Shown here: one piece after another, positions 11,489-22,076 of the stretch
Layout: each line of letters opens with the position of its first letter
How positions within the stretch are numbered: the stretch's first letter is position 1
Source of the DNA: Ilyonectria destructans
Lineage: Eukaryota > Ascomycota > Sordariomycetes > Hypocreales > Nectriaceae
Assembly: GCA_020740775.1 (NCBI GenBank)
Contig: JAHEWK010000019.1
Location: 434,001 to 498,000 of the forward strand
DNA: 64,000 nt
Reading direction: 5' to 3'
The notes under the pieces: model-generated
What the model saw: the letters and a program-made list of their open reading frames with translations, nothing else
What the model was told of the DNA's origin: nothing
Database searches by the model: none
Translations under genes and position numbers: made by a program

Positions 11489-13295
11489 TTCGGTTTTGTT
11501 CTCTGCTCTAAGTTGGGATGAATGTTAGCCTACTGTAGACAGGGTGCACCGGATTTTGTCAACATACACAGAAACTGGCCCGTGCACGCGTTATGTCCTT
11601 CCTGGATTTCATCAAAATACTTTTTTTCTGTCTGTGCACACAGGGATGTCCTGCGAGCCCTATATTTATTTCGTTAAATTACAGGATTATTGTCTGTGTA
11701 CGTAGGCAGGGTCTTTCCTTGGCTAGCTTCAAGCTATTGTTATATCTTCACCAAGCTAGAGTTTCTTTGGGTTTAATTACCTATCGACTTAATGATATAA
11801 TTATGCGCTTTGCTTTTTCCTCAGCTTTGTTATACAGTAGTAAGAAGGAATAATTTGACGAGTCGGTATTACTACTGATAGTAATATAATATTATAATAT
11901 CTATATCTATCTGCACCACTAAATAAGGGCTTAAATAATCCCGGTTAGAGGTTCGGCTGTTATCAGTATGTATAGATAGAGAATATACATTTAAATTAAG
12001 AATCTTTCTAGAGGAGATATATCTGAAACTATTATCTCTTCTCCAGATTCTACTGTATATTATTCTCTCTTAATAATTATATTGAAATCTCAGCAGTTGA
12101 GAAAATATTAAATTCAGAGTATTTAACCAAGTTTGGTTTATATATCAATCTGGAGGTATACATTTTAATCTATTTTTAAGATAAATATAGATATACCCTC
12201 AGTATTAAAGACTTATATGTAATAATATATCTACGGAATAAGTATAACATCCCAGATAACGAAAGAAAGAGTCTGATTCGATTTTTAAAATCCCTCCAAC
12301 TCAATCTCTATAATCCTAACGACGTAAATACTCGCCCAGACAGCTCCGCCGAGCACAATCTACTGAAGGTCTATAATAGGTATGCCTGCAAGATGTAACG
12401 ATGGGAAATACGGATAGAGTGAAGGGGTGCTGCCCCTAGCTGTAGGGTGGCTACAGTGGAGCCGGAGGCTCGCCAGTCGCGCGAAGATACAGATCGTAGG
12501 GTCCGAATGATGAATAGATTAATCTCTGACCTCTCTAAGGTTGTGTGTCCACAAATAGATATACCAAATCGACTAGCCCGGCTGAGACCGGCCTTCCAGC
12601 TAGGGACTAGCGGGTCCCTAGCCAGTCTGTCGCCATTTGCCCGTGACACTCTTCTTCTTCTTCTTCTTCTCCCTCCTTCTCCTCCTTATCGTCGTCGTCG
12701 TCGTCGTCGTCGTCGTTATCGTTATTACCACTATCTTCACCACAGGTATACTCCCCTACAGAATGGGGTGAAATAATATCTTCAAAACTGCTAACATCCC
12801 ACAATAGATAGTTCTAAATTATCCTCAGGAAGTATATTTACTTCCTATTCAGTTTAATCCCTATTACACTCTCTTAAATACTACGAGACATTCAGTATAC
12901 CTGAAATTCTAAAGCAATATATCGTTTAAATAATAGGCGATACTTTCTTATAGTTAAGAGATAGCAGATAAGTATAAATGGTTTAGGGTAGGTCGATAAG
13001 GTACAGTTACTTCTGAGCTAACAGAGGATACTGCAACTCATCTTACGCACCGTCTCTTTATATCAATCCAGCATTATATCCATAAGATTAAGAATTATTG
13101 CAATCTTCTGCTTATCTTCTATTAGACTTATAAGGTCTTTATTGAGGCTGCATACCCTATGTCGTCTGATAAGTTAATATTGACTATAAGGAAGCTCGAT
13201 AGTAGCGGCAAGAACCGTATAGCGGCAGCTGTCCTTATATATTTCATCCCAGCCAATTCTTTCTATCCAGAGTTATTGCTCTGCAAATATCAGTT
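11489..13295. other. AT-rich intergenic DNA
   Basis: Mostly AT-rich RIP-like sequence between 11850 and 12330 and again from 12780 to 13160. A GC-richer island at 12360-12650 gives no recognisable protein. I see no gene here beyond the triplet microsatellite listed separately. Confidence 0.5.
12649..12725. repeat. (CTT)n and (GTC)n triplet microsatellite
   Basis: About eight CTT units are followed by TCC-rich sequence and then about nine GTC/CGT units. On the minus strand this reads as acidic poly-D/E, so ORFs here are a composition artefact. Confidence 0.85.
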
Positions 13296-14480
13296 TTATA
13301 GGGTCCGATCCTGCTTGGAGCGAACTTCGTGCAGGTCTTGCTCGGTCTGGAGACCGGCCCGTACTCTGTCGAGAAGAGCGTCCAGCTGTGGATCATCTAG
13401 TGTACGGACTTGTTCTTCAAAAAGGACAACAGTTTTGAACATACGCCAAAGAGTATAGCCCTGATGGTGAGAAATAGACCCTTGGCTGAGGGGGGCGAGG
13501 GCGGGATCCATAGTTTTGCTCACAAGGAGGCTCGTCTCATGCACCGGGGCGAACTGATGGAAATCCCCTATCAGAAGGACAATAGGAATGCCGCCAAAAG
13601 GTCTATCAGGGCAATCACGGAGAGACTGGAGGTGGCTGTTGACGTCGTACAGAGTGGCTCCGCCAAGCATGCTGATCTCGTCGATGACGAGGACGAGCTT
13701 CAGCTTCCAGGCCTATTTCTTGGCTTCCGGGAATGACAAAGGTTGTTTCCTGGAAGAGCGGCGGATATCCAGGCCGCAGGCGGAATGGACTGTCGTCCCG
13801 CCGATCTGGGCCGCCGCACTGCCTGACGTGCCGGTGATCTGGAGAAGGTGTAATTGACGTCTCGCCGCGAAAATCTCCTTTAAGGCATCGACAATCCTCG
13901 ACTTTCCCGGACCACCCGGCCCGCCGGTATACTGGAGATGCTAGCCGGCCGAGTCCGGATCGGCAGTGCACTTATCTAAGAAGCTGCACACAAGTTGGAG
14001 AGCTATGCTCTGCAGATAGTTGAGCGTATAGTTGGAGGCAGCAATACGTCCCAGTTCCGTAAAGCCTGTTGCAGAACTGACGTCGATAAGGATTTGAGGT
14101 ACGTCTCTGGCTATATCTTGATCTTAAAGCGGAAAAGGAATTTCCGTGTTATATTGCCGAGCCAGGCCATCGTCTACGTCGACGTTGCCCGCGGAGAGCA
14201 CAGCGCCTTAGGAACCACCCTCAATCTCATCCAGCATTCGGAGATGCAGTATGTCTTGGGCCTTTGCCGCGGCTTGAACATCCTCTCCAGAAGGAGTCGG
14301 ATACTGACATAAGGGACTGCCCCCTGGTTACGGCGAGTCTGCCGGTAAAAACCTTCGTGACGTTGAACAAAAGGCCGAGCCTCTTCGGCAGAGTTCTCTT
14401 GGCAAAGGTCCCGCACCAGGCTGCGTAGGACTGGGGAGTCCCTCGTAGCGTCGGAAAGTGCCGTTGTTCCGGTTTAGATT
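13296..14480 (-). pseudogene. Pif1/Helitron-type DNA helicase relic
   Basis: On the minus strand, LNYLQSIALQLVCSFLDKC precedes YTGGPGGPGKSRIVDALKEI, a Walker A region of the Pif1 superfamily. TGTSGSAAAQIGGTTVHSA follows, then LVLVIDEISML (Walker B/motif II) and GIPIVLLIGDFHQFAPV (motif III). In-frame stops occur between IFAAR and DEISM (TAG after AKK near 13706-13708) and several times upstream of Walker A, and the C-terminal motifs are missing. Helicases of this kind sit in Helitron transposons and in free fungal Pif1-like repeats; I saw no Rep/HUH domain here, so the Helitron link is inferred. A C-terminal piece of a related helicase lies at 27526-27985. Confidence 0.7.
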
Positions 14481-14911
14481 GAAACAGACCCGGCATTGGT
14501 TCTCGACGGCCTGTTGATCTCTGCTTTGCGGTCTAAGCCACAGGCTGTGTTGTTGATCATAGCCCCCAAATCCCCTGCTTCATCTCAGTGGCATTCTTTG
14601 AGCCTCTCAGAAGTCCCTTACTGGGCCCGGACCCACACATCGGGTCCATGAATAGCTCATGTCTGAGCCCATGAATCGGGTGAAACCTTGGGACTGCTAG
14701 ACCTGCGGGCGGCAGTGATGCCGAGCTAGCTGTCGGATCATCTGGCACCTTACAAGGCCATACCGAAGTCAATCTCCTGTATAAGTTTTTGGCGAGCCCA
14801 CGCCTATCTTTCAATATCCCAATCTCCATTTCACACCCAAACTCGATAACCACTCATCGATTTTGGAATAACCTCTAGCCTTTCGTCCTCGGGCCAGCGC
14901 TTCAATCAGCT
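14481..14911. other. Intergenic, no gene recognised
   Basis: An open minus frame at 14557-14853 has no family signature. Nothing else was seen. Confidence 0.4.
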
Positions 14912-15500
14912 ATGGCTTCCAACAATCTTCCCTTGCAAGCAAGCGTTAACCTCTTGTATACTTCTCTCGGAATATTCAGCAGGCCCTTTATCCACGCTGT
15001 GTACATCGCGTAGAAATATGGAAAGGCACTTATTATCTGCTGGCCGACCTTTATGTTGTATTTCGGCCTCCGCTTTGCCTCAGATGCCTATTATATTATA
15101 AATCAATATAACACCCAGAAAGAGAATACTGTCACCTTAATGACTAATGCTGGAAGTATTATTTACTTATTACTGACTCTTATCGATATAGTCTATAAAG
15201 TATAAGCACTCAATAATAATAATTACTAACACTGAATCTATAGATCTAACACAAAATAGACTATACCCCATCCCCTCTACCTTAAGATGAATAGGCCGAA
15301 AGATTATTCTTAGTGTCACCCACCTCACCAATATTATCGGTATTAATATAGCTGTATATATAGGGAAGACTGACCCAAATAAATCTGAAGGCGTTAAAAA
15401 CACTATACTCAACAAGATCAGAAACCTGCTGATATTTGGCGTTATAGTTGGTATTCCATTGTTGAAATCACTATTCTCACTACTATTTCAAATTCTGTAT
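14912..15500 (+). pseudogene. DUF7702-like membrane protein, N-terminal half, RIP-decayed
   Basis: From ATG at 14912 the frame reads MASNNLPLQASVNLLYTSLG, then a TAG (15010-15012) after FIHAVYIA, followed by KYGKALIICWPTFMLYFGLR and a second hydrophobic segment SIIYLLLTLIDIVYKV. A shifted frame continues with GRKIILSVTHLTNIIGINIA and LLIFGVIVGIPLLKSLFS. The order of helices and the 'YGKAL' turn after the first helix fit fungal DUF7702 integral membrane proteins (assignment from memory). Stops and AT-rich third positions indicate decay. The C-terminal half probably lies at 16341-16720. Confidence 0.45.
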
Positions 15501-15659
15501 CACGTGCTTGCACGAGTGTGACGAGGGACTTGGTCTATTGATCGTGAACCTAATTACAGTCTTTTGCCTCTTCTAAACCTCCTCCGCAACATCCCTCCAT
15601 GATTCCAGCTTCGCAGCCGCTGCCGGAGGCGACTGGGTTCCCTTGGGTTCTTGTGGTCA

Positions 15660-16100
15660 TCAATTCTTTGGCTGCGAGTTGACCAACACCACATCATGCA
15701 TCAGCTGCATGATCCATGCTGTATAGCCAGAGCCGCGCAAGCTATTCAAGAATGCCTTTTCGGCCGGAGAAATTGTCCTACTTTCGCAGTTCTGAACCAT
15801 CGTCCTAAGACAGCCTATCTCAGCGGTAATCCAGAGTCTTAGAGCTGTATCTAGGCCGGCCAGCTCTCAAATTGTATAGCAGCCAAATACAAGTAACTGC
15901 GCTAGATACAGTTCGCCGGGCCGATCGATTTGTACTCTTCTAACATCTTCAAGTCCGGACTTTTGAGCTGCAATTTGCAGCTTCGAAATGAGGGTTAGGT
16001 CACTTTGGATTAAGTGGCGCAGATCGAAATGGAAGCTATAAGTATAGCTACGATTGGGAGACACTATATCGGTCTGGAGGGTAAGACGGAAAGCAGACAT
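15660..16100 (-). pseudogene. Unknown ~146-codon gene with one internal TGA
   Basis: From ATG at 16100 (MSAFRLTLQTDIVSP) the frame runs to a TGA after LLVFGCYTI, then continues in the same frame as ELAGLDTALRLWITAEIGCL and GSGYTAWIMQLMHDVVL to a stop at 15660-15662. The TGA sits where CGA (Arg) would read naturally, a RIP-type C-to-T change. I do not recognise the family. It lies between the two halves of the DUF7702-like relic, so it, or the segment carrying it, may have been inserted there. Confidence 0.45.
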
Positions 16101-16340
16101 CTTCGGTTGGTTGAGTGGTTGGTTGAGGTGTGTGCAAGGATGGAAGGATGAGTGGAATGGAAGAGGCGAGGCTTGCAGAGCTTTTATATCCATCATGATT
16201 TTGTCTTTTCCAAGATCTAGCTTTTCCAGCAGATCTAGCCTTTTCAAGATGCAGCTGTTCCTGCAGCTTATTGAGGTATTGGGAAAGGTAACTAGTTAGA
16301 CTAGAAACCTTAGTCTGTTTGAGTAACTGTTGACCTTTGA

Positions 16341-16720
16341 ATGGACTGGGTATATGGTCTGTATTGTTGATACTATTGTTGGTGTTTTTTTTTACTGTTG
16401 AGCTTCTAGTCCCCCCTCTGGGTATGTGTGTACTAGGGCACCCTAACCTCTTGATAGTTGGTATTCTATTCTATCTGTGGCCTACCGAAAAGTATATCTT
16501 CTCTACACAACGAGATATTAACTATAAAGCTGCTAAGGCACTCATTATGGCTGCTGGACCGGCGATCGTTCTCTACTTAATCCGACTCAGCTACAGTGTA
16601 ATATATACTTTCAACTGTACCCCCAGCCTGAACTTAGTTACTAGAAGCTTCACTACAGGACTCATTCTCATATTTGGAATGCAGTTATATATCGTTCTGA
16701 TTGTTCTTATTGGTGGGTAG
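16341..16720 (+). pseudogene. DUF7702-like membrane protein, C-terminal half
   Basis: The frame contains two N-terminal hydrophobic stretches, a charged turn (TEKYIFSTQRDINYKA), then LIMAAGPAIVLYLIRLSYSV and a last helix FGMQLYIVLIVLIGG. 'LPFLLVRxIYS...' followed by a final 'MExxVVxxYxxxG' helix is the DUF7702 C-terminal pattern, which this resembles. It is open for 126 codons but has no proper N-terminus. I infer it is the other part of the relic at 14912-15500. Confidence 0.45.
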
Positions 16721-18302
16721 TTCAGCAAGATGCAGTACCTCAGCTATAAGTCCGTATCGATAATCGATCTATTGAGATCAATAATACTTCGACCAGCCTT
16801 ATTTAAAGAGGCAGTTTGCACAGAGCTAGGGTTATAAATAGTTCTTTCTTTCAGTTCGATTATTATTAAAGGGTGGTGTGATAGATATTTTTACTCTAGC
16901 GGCTCAGGTTAGGCAGATAGTATAGTTGAATAGAGATATCTGATAATACCTAAGCTCTCTAGTAGAGCGTTCCTTTTGCCAGTTTATAAGCGTAATAGTT
17001 TTATGATCGAATGAATTAGGGACGTTTTAGTGAGCAAAGCCGTTCGGGCCTGGTAATAGTGAATAGAAGATTCGAGTGGTTAAGTTGCGTTAATGGCTGG
17101 GTAGTATAAGTTTTGGTGCAATATGTAAATGCCGTTTATATGCTAGGGAGTTGAGTTGGTTTCGTTGACCAAGCCCGCGGTATCAGTACTAAGAACCTAG
17201 AGTAGGTTGCTGAGACGCGGCGATCGAGCATGAGCAGAAGTGGATCTCATCAAGACTGTAATATGACGAGACAAGTGTCAGTTACTATATGGAACTACAT
17301 GTACTTCCTAGTCGTCCCTGTCGACCCTTAAAACCAATCACCTTACTGGATTAACGAGCAGCAAAGCTCTTTGCCATATCCCAGGTCATAAAGTTAATAA
17401 AGATCTACCGTAAAATCTCCCCTGCAACCTCGCCCTTGCAGTGAAATGAGTCTTAAGCAGGCTTGACTCCGATAATAAGTGGACCCTCAGTGTCATACTC
17501 TCCACCAATCGCAGAAAATAGGCTTGGGCCCAACCTGTTGTCCTGCGTATAGGAAGTATGGTTATCTATAACGTGCCTAATATCGCGACTGTCTGAACGA
17601 GCGGCTTTGTAGAGTGTGTGAGACTCATCCTCGTCATCTTGTTGTTCAGACTCTTCCGCTTCATCGTCGACTGGTTCTTCAGACTCTTCCGCTTCATCCG
17701 TACCCGTCGCAGTTTCGGAGGCATCGTCTGAGTCGTCTACATCCTCCCAGACTCCGGTTGAGCCTTCAGAATTTCCGTCTGCATCCATTTGTCATCACTG
17801 ACCCCGATCAGCTGCACACCCTCGTTCATTCTCGTTAGTGCCTTATCAAAGTCCCCTGTCTGGTCAGGCAGTAGATTGTATAAGGCGAACCATTCAACCG
17901 GCACAGCATCTGTCTTCTGATCGGGCATGCTCTCTCGAAAGGTGAACCAATTGTCATTTGCAACACAGAGAGAGGTGACGGAGTCAGGGTTCAAATCCAT
18001 ACCACGAAATCCACATATAGATCCATAATGTGGATCCATATCCATTCCATTCCATTCCACATAGGCTTCAACATTTCCATATCCACGCCACAGAGCCCCT
18101 TCTACATATTCCACATATAGAAATCGTAGAAATTTTAGGTGGGGTTCGAAAATACCTAGATTTCCTTGTGAAATCGCGTATATACTAAGTACTTTCTATC
18201 ACCCACAACAATACAACATCGATTTGCCACCCCGTTTCCTCCATACACAACGAGTCTATTCTGGGGGCTTCACTGTTACTCGCGTTACTACCTAAAATCG
18301 AA
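16721..18302. other. Intergenic with unassigned acidic minus-strand ORFs
   Basis: Overlapping minus-strand frames at 17737-18114 (contains DNWFTFRESMPDQKTD) and 17453-17788 (very acidic, D/E-rich) could be one gene with a frameshift or unseen intron near 17760. I do not recognise either. From 17990 to 18120 the sequence is dominated by CCATTCCATTCCA-type words. The remainder is AT-rich. Confidence 0.35.
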
Positions 18303-18480
18303 ATGGCTACTCCCCATCCTACTAAGTCAACTACATCCATTCCAGAACGAACAAAAGAGGACAATCAATAGCTCTTTTACCTCTATAAAAGCTGGATCTT
18401 GACGGAGAGGGACGGCAAGTTGCGTCAATAGGTATATCGGTTCGGCTACGATATCCAGCATACCAAGAAGCAAGAACGTC
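18303..18480 (+). pseudogene. hAT-like transposase N-terminal BED finger, decayed
   Basis: From ATG at 18303 the frame reads MATPHPTKSTTSIPERTKED, then TAG, SWILTERDGKLRQ, TAG, VYRFGYDIQHTKKQERRW and VCCLCVQQ. The W..FGYD...RRWVC..C pattern is the start of the BED zinc finger of fungal hAT transposases. Both TAGs fall where Gln or Trp would be expected. The second half of the finger and the catalytic core are not visible downstream, so only the 5' end survives. Confidence 0.45.
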
Positions 18481-18589
18481 GGTGGGTGTGTTGCCTTTGC
18501 GTCCAGCAACAGCGGATTCTAATGGACCAATGACAAAAGCCTTGACGTCGCCGAGGGATGGAAGCAACCCACTAATTACTATTGTTGGA

Positions 18590-18725
18590 CGAAGTAGGTT
18601 TCCATTCCACAAATTCCACAATATAGATCCATTTCCACCCATTCCACATCGAGATTATTTGTCAGCATCTATATCCACGCCACATTCACAAATGTGTCGT
18701 GGAGTGTCGTGGAATTTGAATCCCA
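18590..18725. repeat. ATTCCA/CCACATT low-complexity block
   Basis: Words such as TTTCCATTCCACAAATTCCAC and CCATTTCCACCCATTCCAC resemble the block at 17990-18120. The two blocks flank the hAT-like N-terminus and may be its subterminal repeats, but no clean terminal inverted repeat could be defined. Confidence 0.35.
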
Positions 18726-19160
18726 TTATGCACTTCCTACTTACTAATATGTCGTGACAATTTCGTGCGGCAGTCGTCTCTTTCCCTCCGACGCTCTGCG
18801 TTGCTATGTCGAGTAGAGGCTGACATAGTACTTAGAAAACCGAAATAATAAAGTGGATATTACAGTCCAGCTCATGTTCCTCGGTCGTGTTTTAATGTCT
18901 GCGGGTTCGTCAATGTGGGACTAGATGTGGCTAACTCAGGGCGGTTGAAGCCATAATAATTCTTCTGAGCTGCGGCTGTAAGAGGCTTAACCTTGCCTCA
19001 GGCATCAAGCGTCTAGCGACAATGCAGCAGCCCCAAGTTGTCGCAGACGATTCTTGAGCTTCCACCCCACCGCAAGCCGGCTGCTCCATGAGCCAGAAGA
19101 GGCTCATCAACGCAGCACCTAATGGCCCCCCGACTGTCTCCTGGAAAGCTTGAGCAGATC

Positions 19161-19318
19161 TGTGTCATCTTATGTATTTATTGAAATGAGCGTGTTGTAT
19201 TAATTGAAGAAGAAAAAAACTAGCGCTAACCAGCGGAAGCTATTGACGAGAGGACATCCACATCCCAGCCACCAATGGATCGGATTAGCCATTGATCCGT
19301 CAAATACGGATCTTAACA
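19161..19318 (-). mobile_element. Ty1/copia-type 3' LTR (putative)
   Basis: On the minus strand a segment starts TGTTAAGATCC and ends GATGACACA, and is preceded by a purine-rich GGGTGGGAG at 19320-19329 that would serve as polypurine tract. The internal side continues to about 19490. TG...CA ends next to a PPT are the layout of a copia 3' LTR. No target-site duplication could be checked because only one end is visible. Confidence 0.45.
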
Positions 19319-19499
19319 CTCCCACCCGAGCCATTGGTGCGAGATGTTTCTGCATAACAGGGTGTGGCCTCATTAAAACCTCAAAAACACCTTCGTGGGT
19401 GAAAAAACAGGAAAGAGCTTCTATTACCACACCTGCATTAGATTGTTCGGTCACTGGAGCCTTAGCACCCTGGGTCTCCCGAATTATTTAGTAGATATT

Positions 19500-20100
19500 T
19501 GTGAGGCGAATAGCCATAGATTCTTTGGTTACTGAGGCCTTAGCACTCTAGATCTCCCACTTTATCCCAGGCTGATATTTTCCGAAGTAAATATAGAGGA
19601 TATTAATCTTATCCTTTGTTGGTATTGCCAACTGAGTATTATAGTCGGTGTTATCTTGTTTTCTTTAACTGAATCTAATTAAAGAGTTTCTATTATATAC
19701 CTTATAGAATTATAGTTATTAATACTAAAGAAGCTAATTCAGTAGTATTTGCTATATTTTATAGTTTTATAGAATTTTATAATGATATCTTAAGTATAGA
19801 TATATATAATATATCTCTAAATAAAATAGCTTTTAGATATATATAAGAAGTATTTAAATATAGTTAAAGTTATTATAAGAAGCTAAAAAGTTTCAAGCTG
19901 AGAATCTATAGGTTACTTAGAGGTTTAATATATAGAATAAACTATTAGATATCTATTTTCTCCCCCTTAAAGTATAATAAAAAGAATAAAAAAGAAATTT
20001 ATATAAATTTAATATAATAGACTTCTAATACTGTTACTTTTAAATCCTAAATTAGTTTATTAGTAGGTTATTTAGTTATTAAGAATTTCCCAATTGAAAG
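19500..20100. other. Very AT-rich DNA
   Basis: Nearly pure A/T with TATA and TAG words throughout and no readable frame. I see nothing else in it. Confidence 0.6.
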
Positions 20101-20875
20101 TCGACGCTAATAGGACACTGCCAGAAAAAGTCGGAAGACACTCCAAGCGAGTTGATACAGCGCTGCCAGGCAAACACATGAAGCAACTACATGACCAGCT
20201 ATCATAGAAAGAAGCTAGTGTGCTCGCTCAGCTAAGAACGGGCATGGCAAGACTAAACTCGTACCTCTTCCATATCAAAGCGGTTCCATCGGAACGCTGC
20301 GACTGTAGACAAGCGACAGAGATAGTTAAGCACTTCCTCTTCTGATGTCAAAAGTGGACGGCATACTGCTCGGAAATACTTCAGTGCACTAATACCCGAA
20401 GAAGTAAGATCTCCTTCTATCTTAGAGGGAAATTACCATCTGATGACCAAAAATAGACGCCAAACATAAAGGTTGTTCGAGCGACAATCCGATTTGCATT
20501 GGCCACAGGCCGCCTCGATTCAAGCTAGCTACGGAGACAGGCCCCTCCCTATCAACCCCCCTATAACCTTACTATTTCAACTTCACCATACCCTCAACCC
20601 ATGCCAAAATAGCGAACACCGCTTCAGCCGCCGTAGATAGGACACTGAACACTTGGAGAAGTGGCTTCAAGCTAGTTCGCCGTTACTACTAACCCATGGG
20701 AACCCGCAGAGAAGATGGAATACACGACAGGCAAAGGAAGTATAAGCAACAAGAGAACTCAATATGGGCTGAAGGAGACCATGACACAATTTGGGCAATG
20801 TACGTATATATTAGTAATTAATGCCCTTTTGGCTCTAGGCCGCCGGGCGTAATAAAGTGTATTGTATTGTATTGA
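20101..20875 (+). mobile_element. Tad1-like LINE, 3' end (RNase H end and UTR)
   Basis: One plus-strand frame reads LPGKHMKQLHDQLS, TAG, KEASVLAQLRTGMARLNSYL, then CDCRQATEIVKHFLF, TGA, CQKWTAYCSEIL, and ends near 20525 after ATIRFALATGRLD. This is the conserved C-terminus of fungal Tad-type LINE reverse transcriptases ('LRTGxxxLNxYL', 'CxCGxxETVxHFLFxCxxW'). The stops replace Trp and Arg, as RIP would do. A GC-richer 3' UTR follows and ends in AATAAAGTGTATTGTATTG at about 20850-20875, typical of LINE tails. The element is 5'-truncated or decayed beyond recognition upstream. Confidence 0.8.
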
Positions 20876-22076
20876 CACCGGATTGGAATGAAGCATAATT
20901 ACAAAGCCGATGCGAGGAGGAACCTAGGCACCAATGACATGGCCTTTTTTCCAAGGCAGTGATGCGTCTATGCTCGGTGGCACGAGCCAATAGGAGCCTC
21001 TGACACAAGCGGAACATGGAAAGTCCAAGGCAAGATTGGCATCAATTTCGACTCTCAGGGTGGCCGCCGTATTTTTTCGTGTGCCGATCAGCCGAGTACC
21101 GGTGATCTCCATTTACGGCAAAAGCCGGTGGCGCTATTTGAACCATGCAACACGAGGAGGATCTGTCGTCTCACTCTTATTTATCCGCCAAGCCCAGATA
21201 CCAGGGGGTTGAACCAATGCCAGCGTTGACACCTGGTACGCGCTAAACCCGAGAGTTAGGAGCGTCATTTCGCTGATTGGAGGGCGATGAAGACTGCAGT
21301 TGAGCTGCGCGGCTGCGCCACTGTGAGCCGTCGTACAACAATACCCAAATCATCGGTTTCGGGCTCTCAGCTCTCTTCCTACGTAGAGATGCCGTATACG
21401 AGCCACACGGTTTGACAAAGGAAAACCTGATAGAGGAGAGAGAGGTTCTCCTTTCATGGTTTAATTTTTGGAATTCTTATCATAGTAGCTCCGATGATGA
21501 TGTCATGATAGCAGACTAGACAGATTCTTCAAACCACACGTCATTGACGACTCGTGTTTGGAACATGAGCTAGACAGCACGCCCAACCGTATGTCTAGCA
21601 CGAATCCCTCTCCCAAGCCTGAATAGTTATCAAGAACCAGCCCGACTGTTACACTGGCTGTGGCAGAATGGCGGAGGGCCCAAGGCTCAGTCAAGCCAAC
21701 CCTGGTGGTGGTTCGCTTGGAGGCTCCGTCACTTAATCTTGCGGGAAGTTTTTGATCGATGTAAATGGAAATCGCCGCAGACCAAATGTCGGGTGTGCAT
21801 GGACAAAAGCGGATCTTGTTGGTGCGTCATTGGCCTTTGCAAAGCTTGAATCCGGTGAAGACGGTGCCAAGGAAGCTCAACGTGGGTGCCAAGGGTGGAG
21901 GCAACCACGCAATGCTTGAATCACTGGCCAGTGGCTGGCAGTGAGATGGGGTCAGGAAGCCGGACACAGAAGGTTTAGGAGACCTCAATTCTTCTTCTTC
22001 AACCATTTAATCGACAGGATGAAGCCCTTTGCCTCGTTCTCACTACCATCAGTCGACCGTCGATCCCCCTTGATCG
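20876..22076. other. Intergenic; upstream of the 22.1-kb gene
   Basis: A short minus-strand frame (20924-21112) looks somewhat protein-like but has no family signature and abuts the LINE tail, so it may be a gene cut by that insertion. From 21250 to 22076 lies the probable promoter of the next gene. No other feature is supported. Confidence 0.4.

Noticed and set aside
12607..12804. Acidic poly-D/E ORF
   Set aside because: Encoded by the triplet microsatellite; no conserved sequence.
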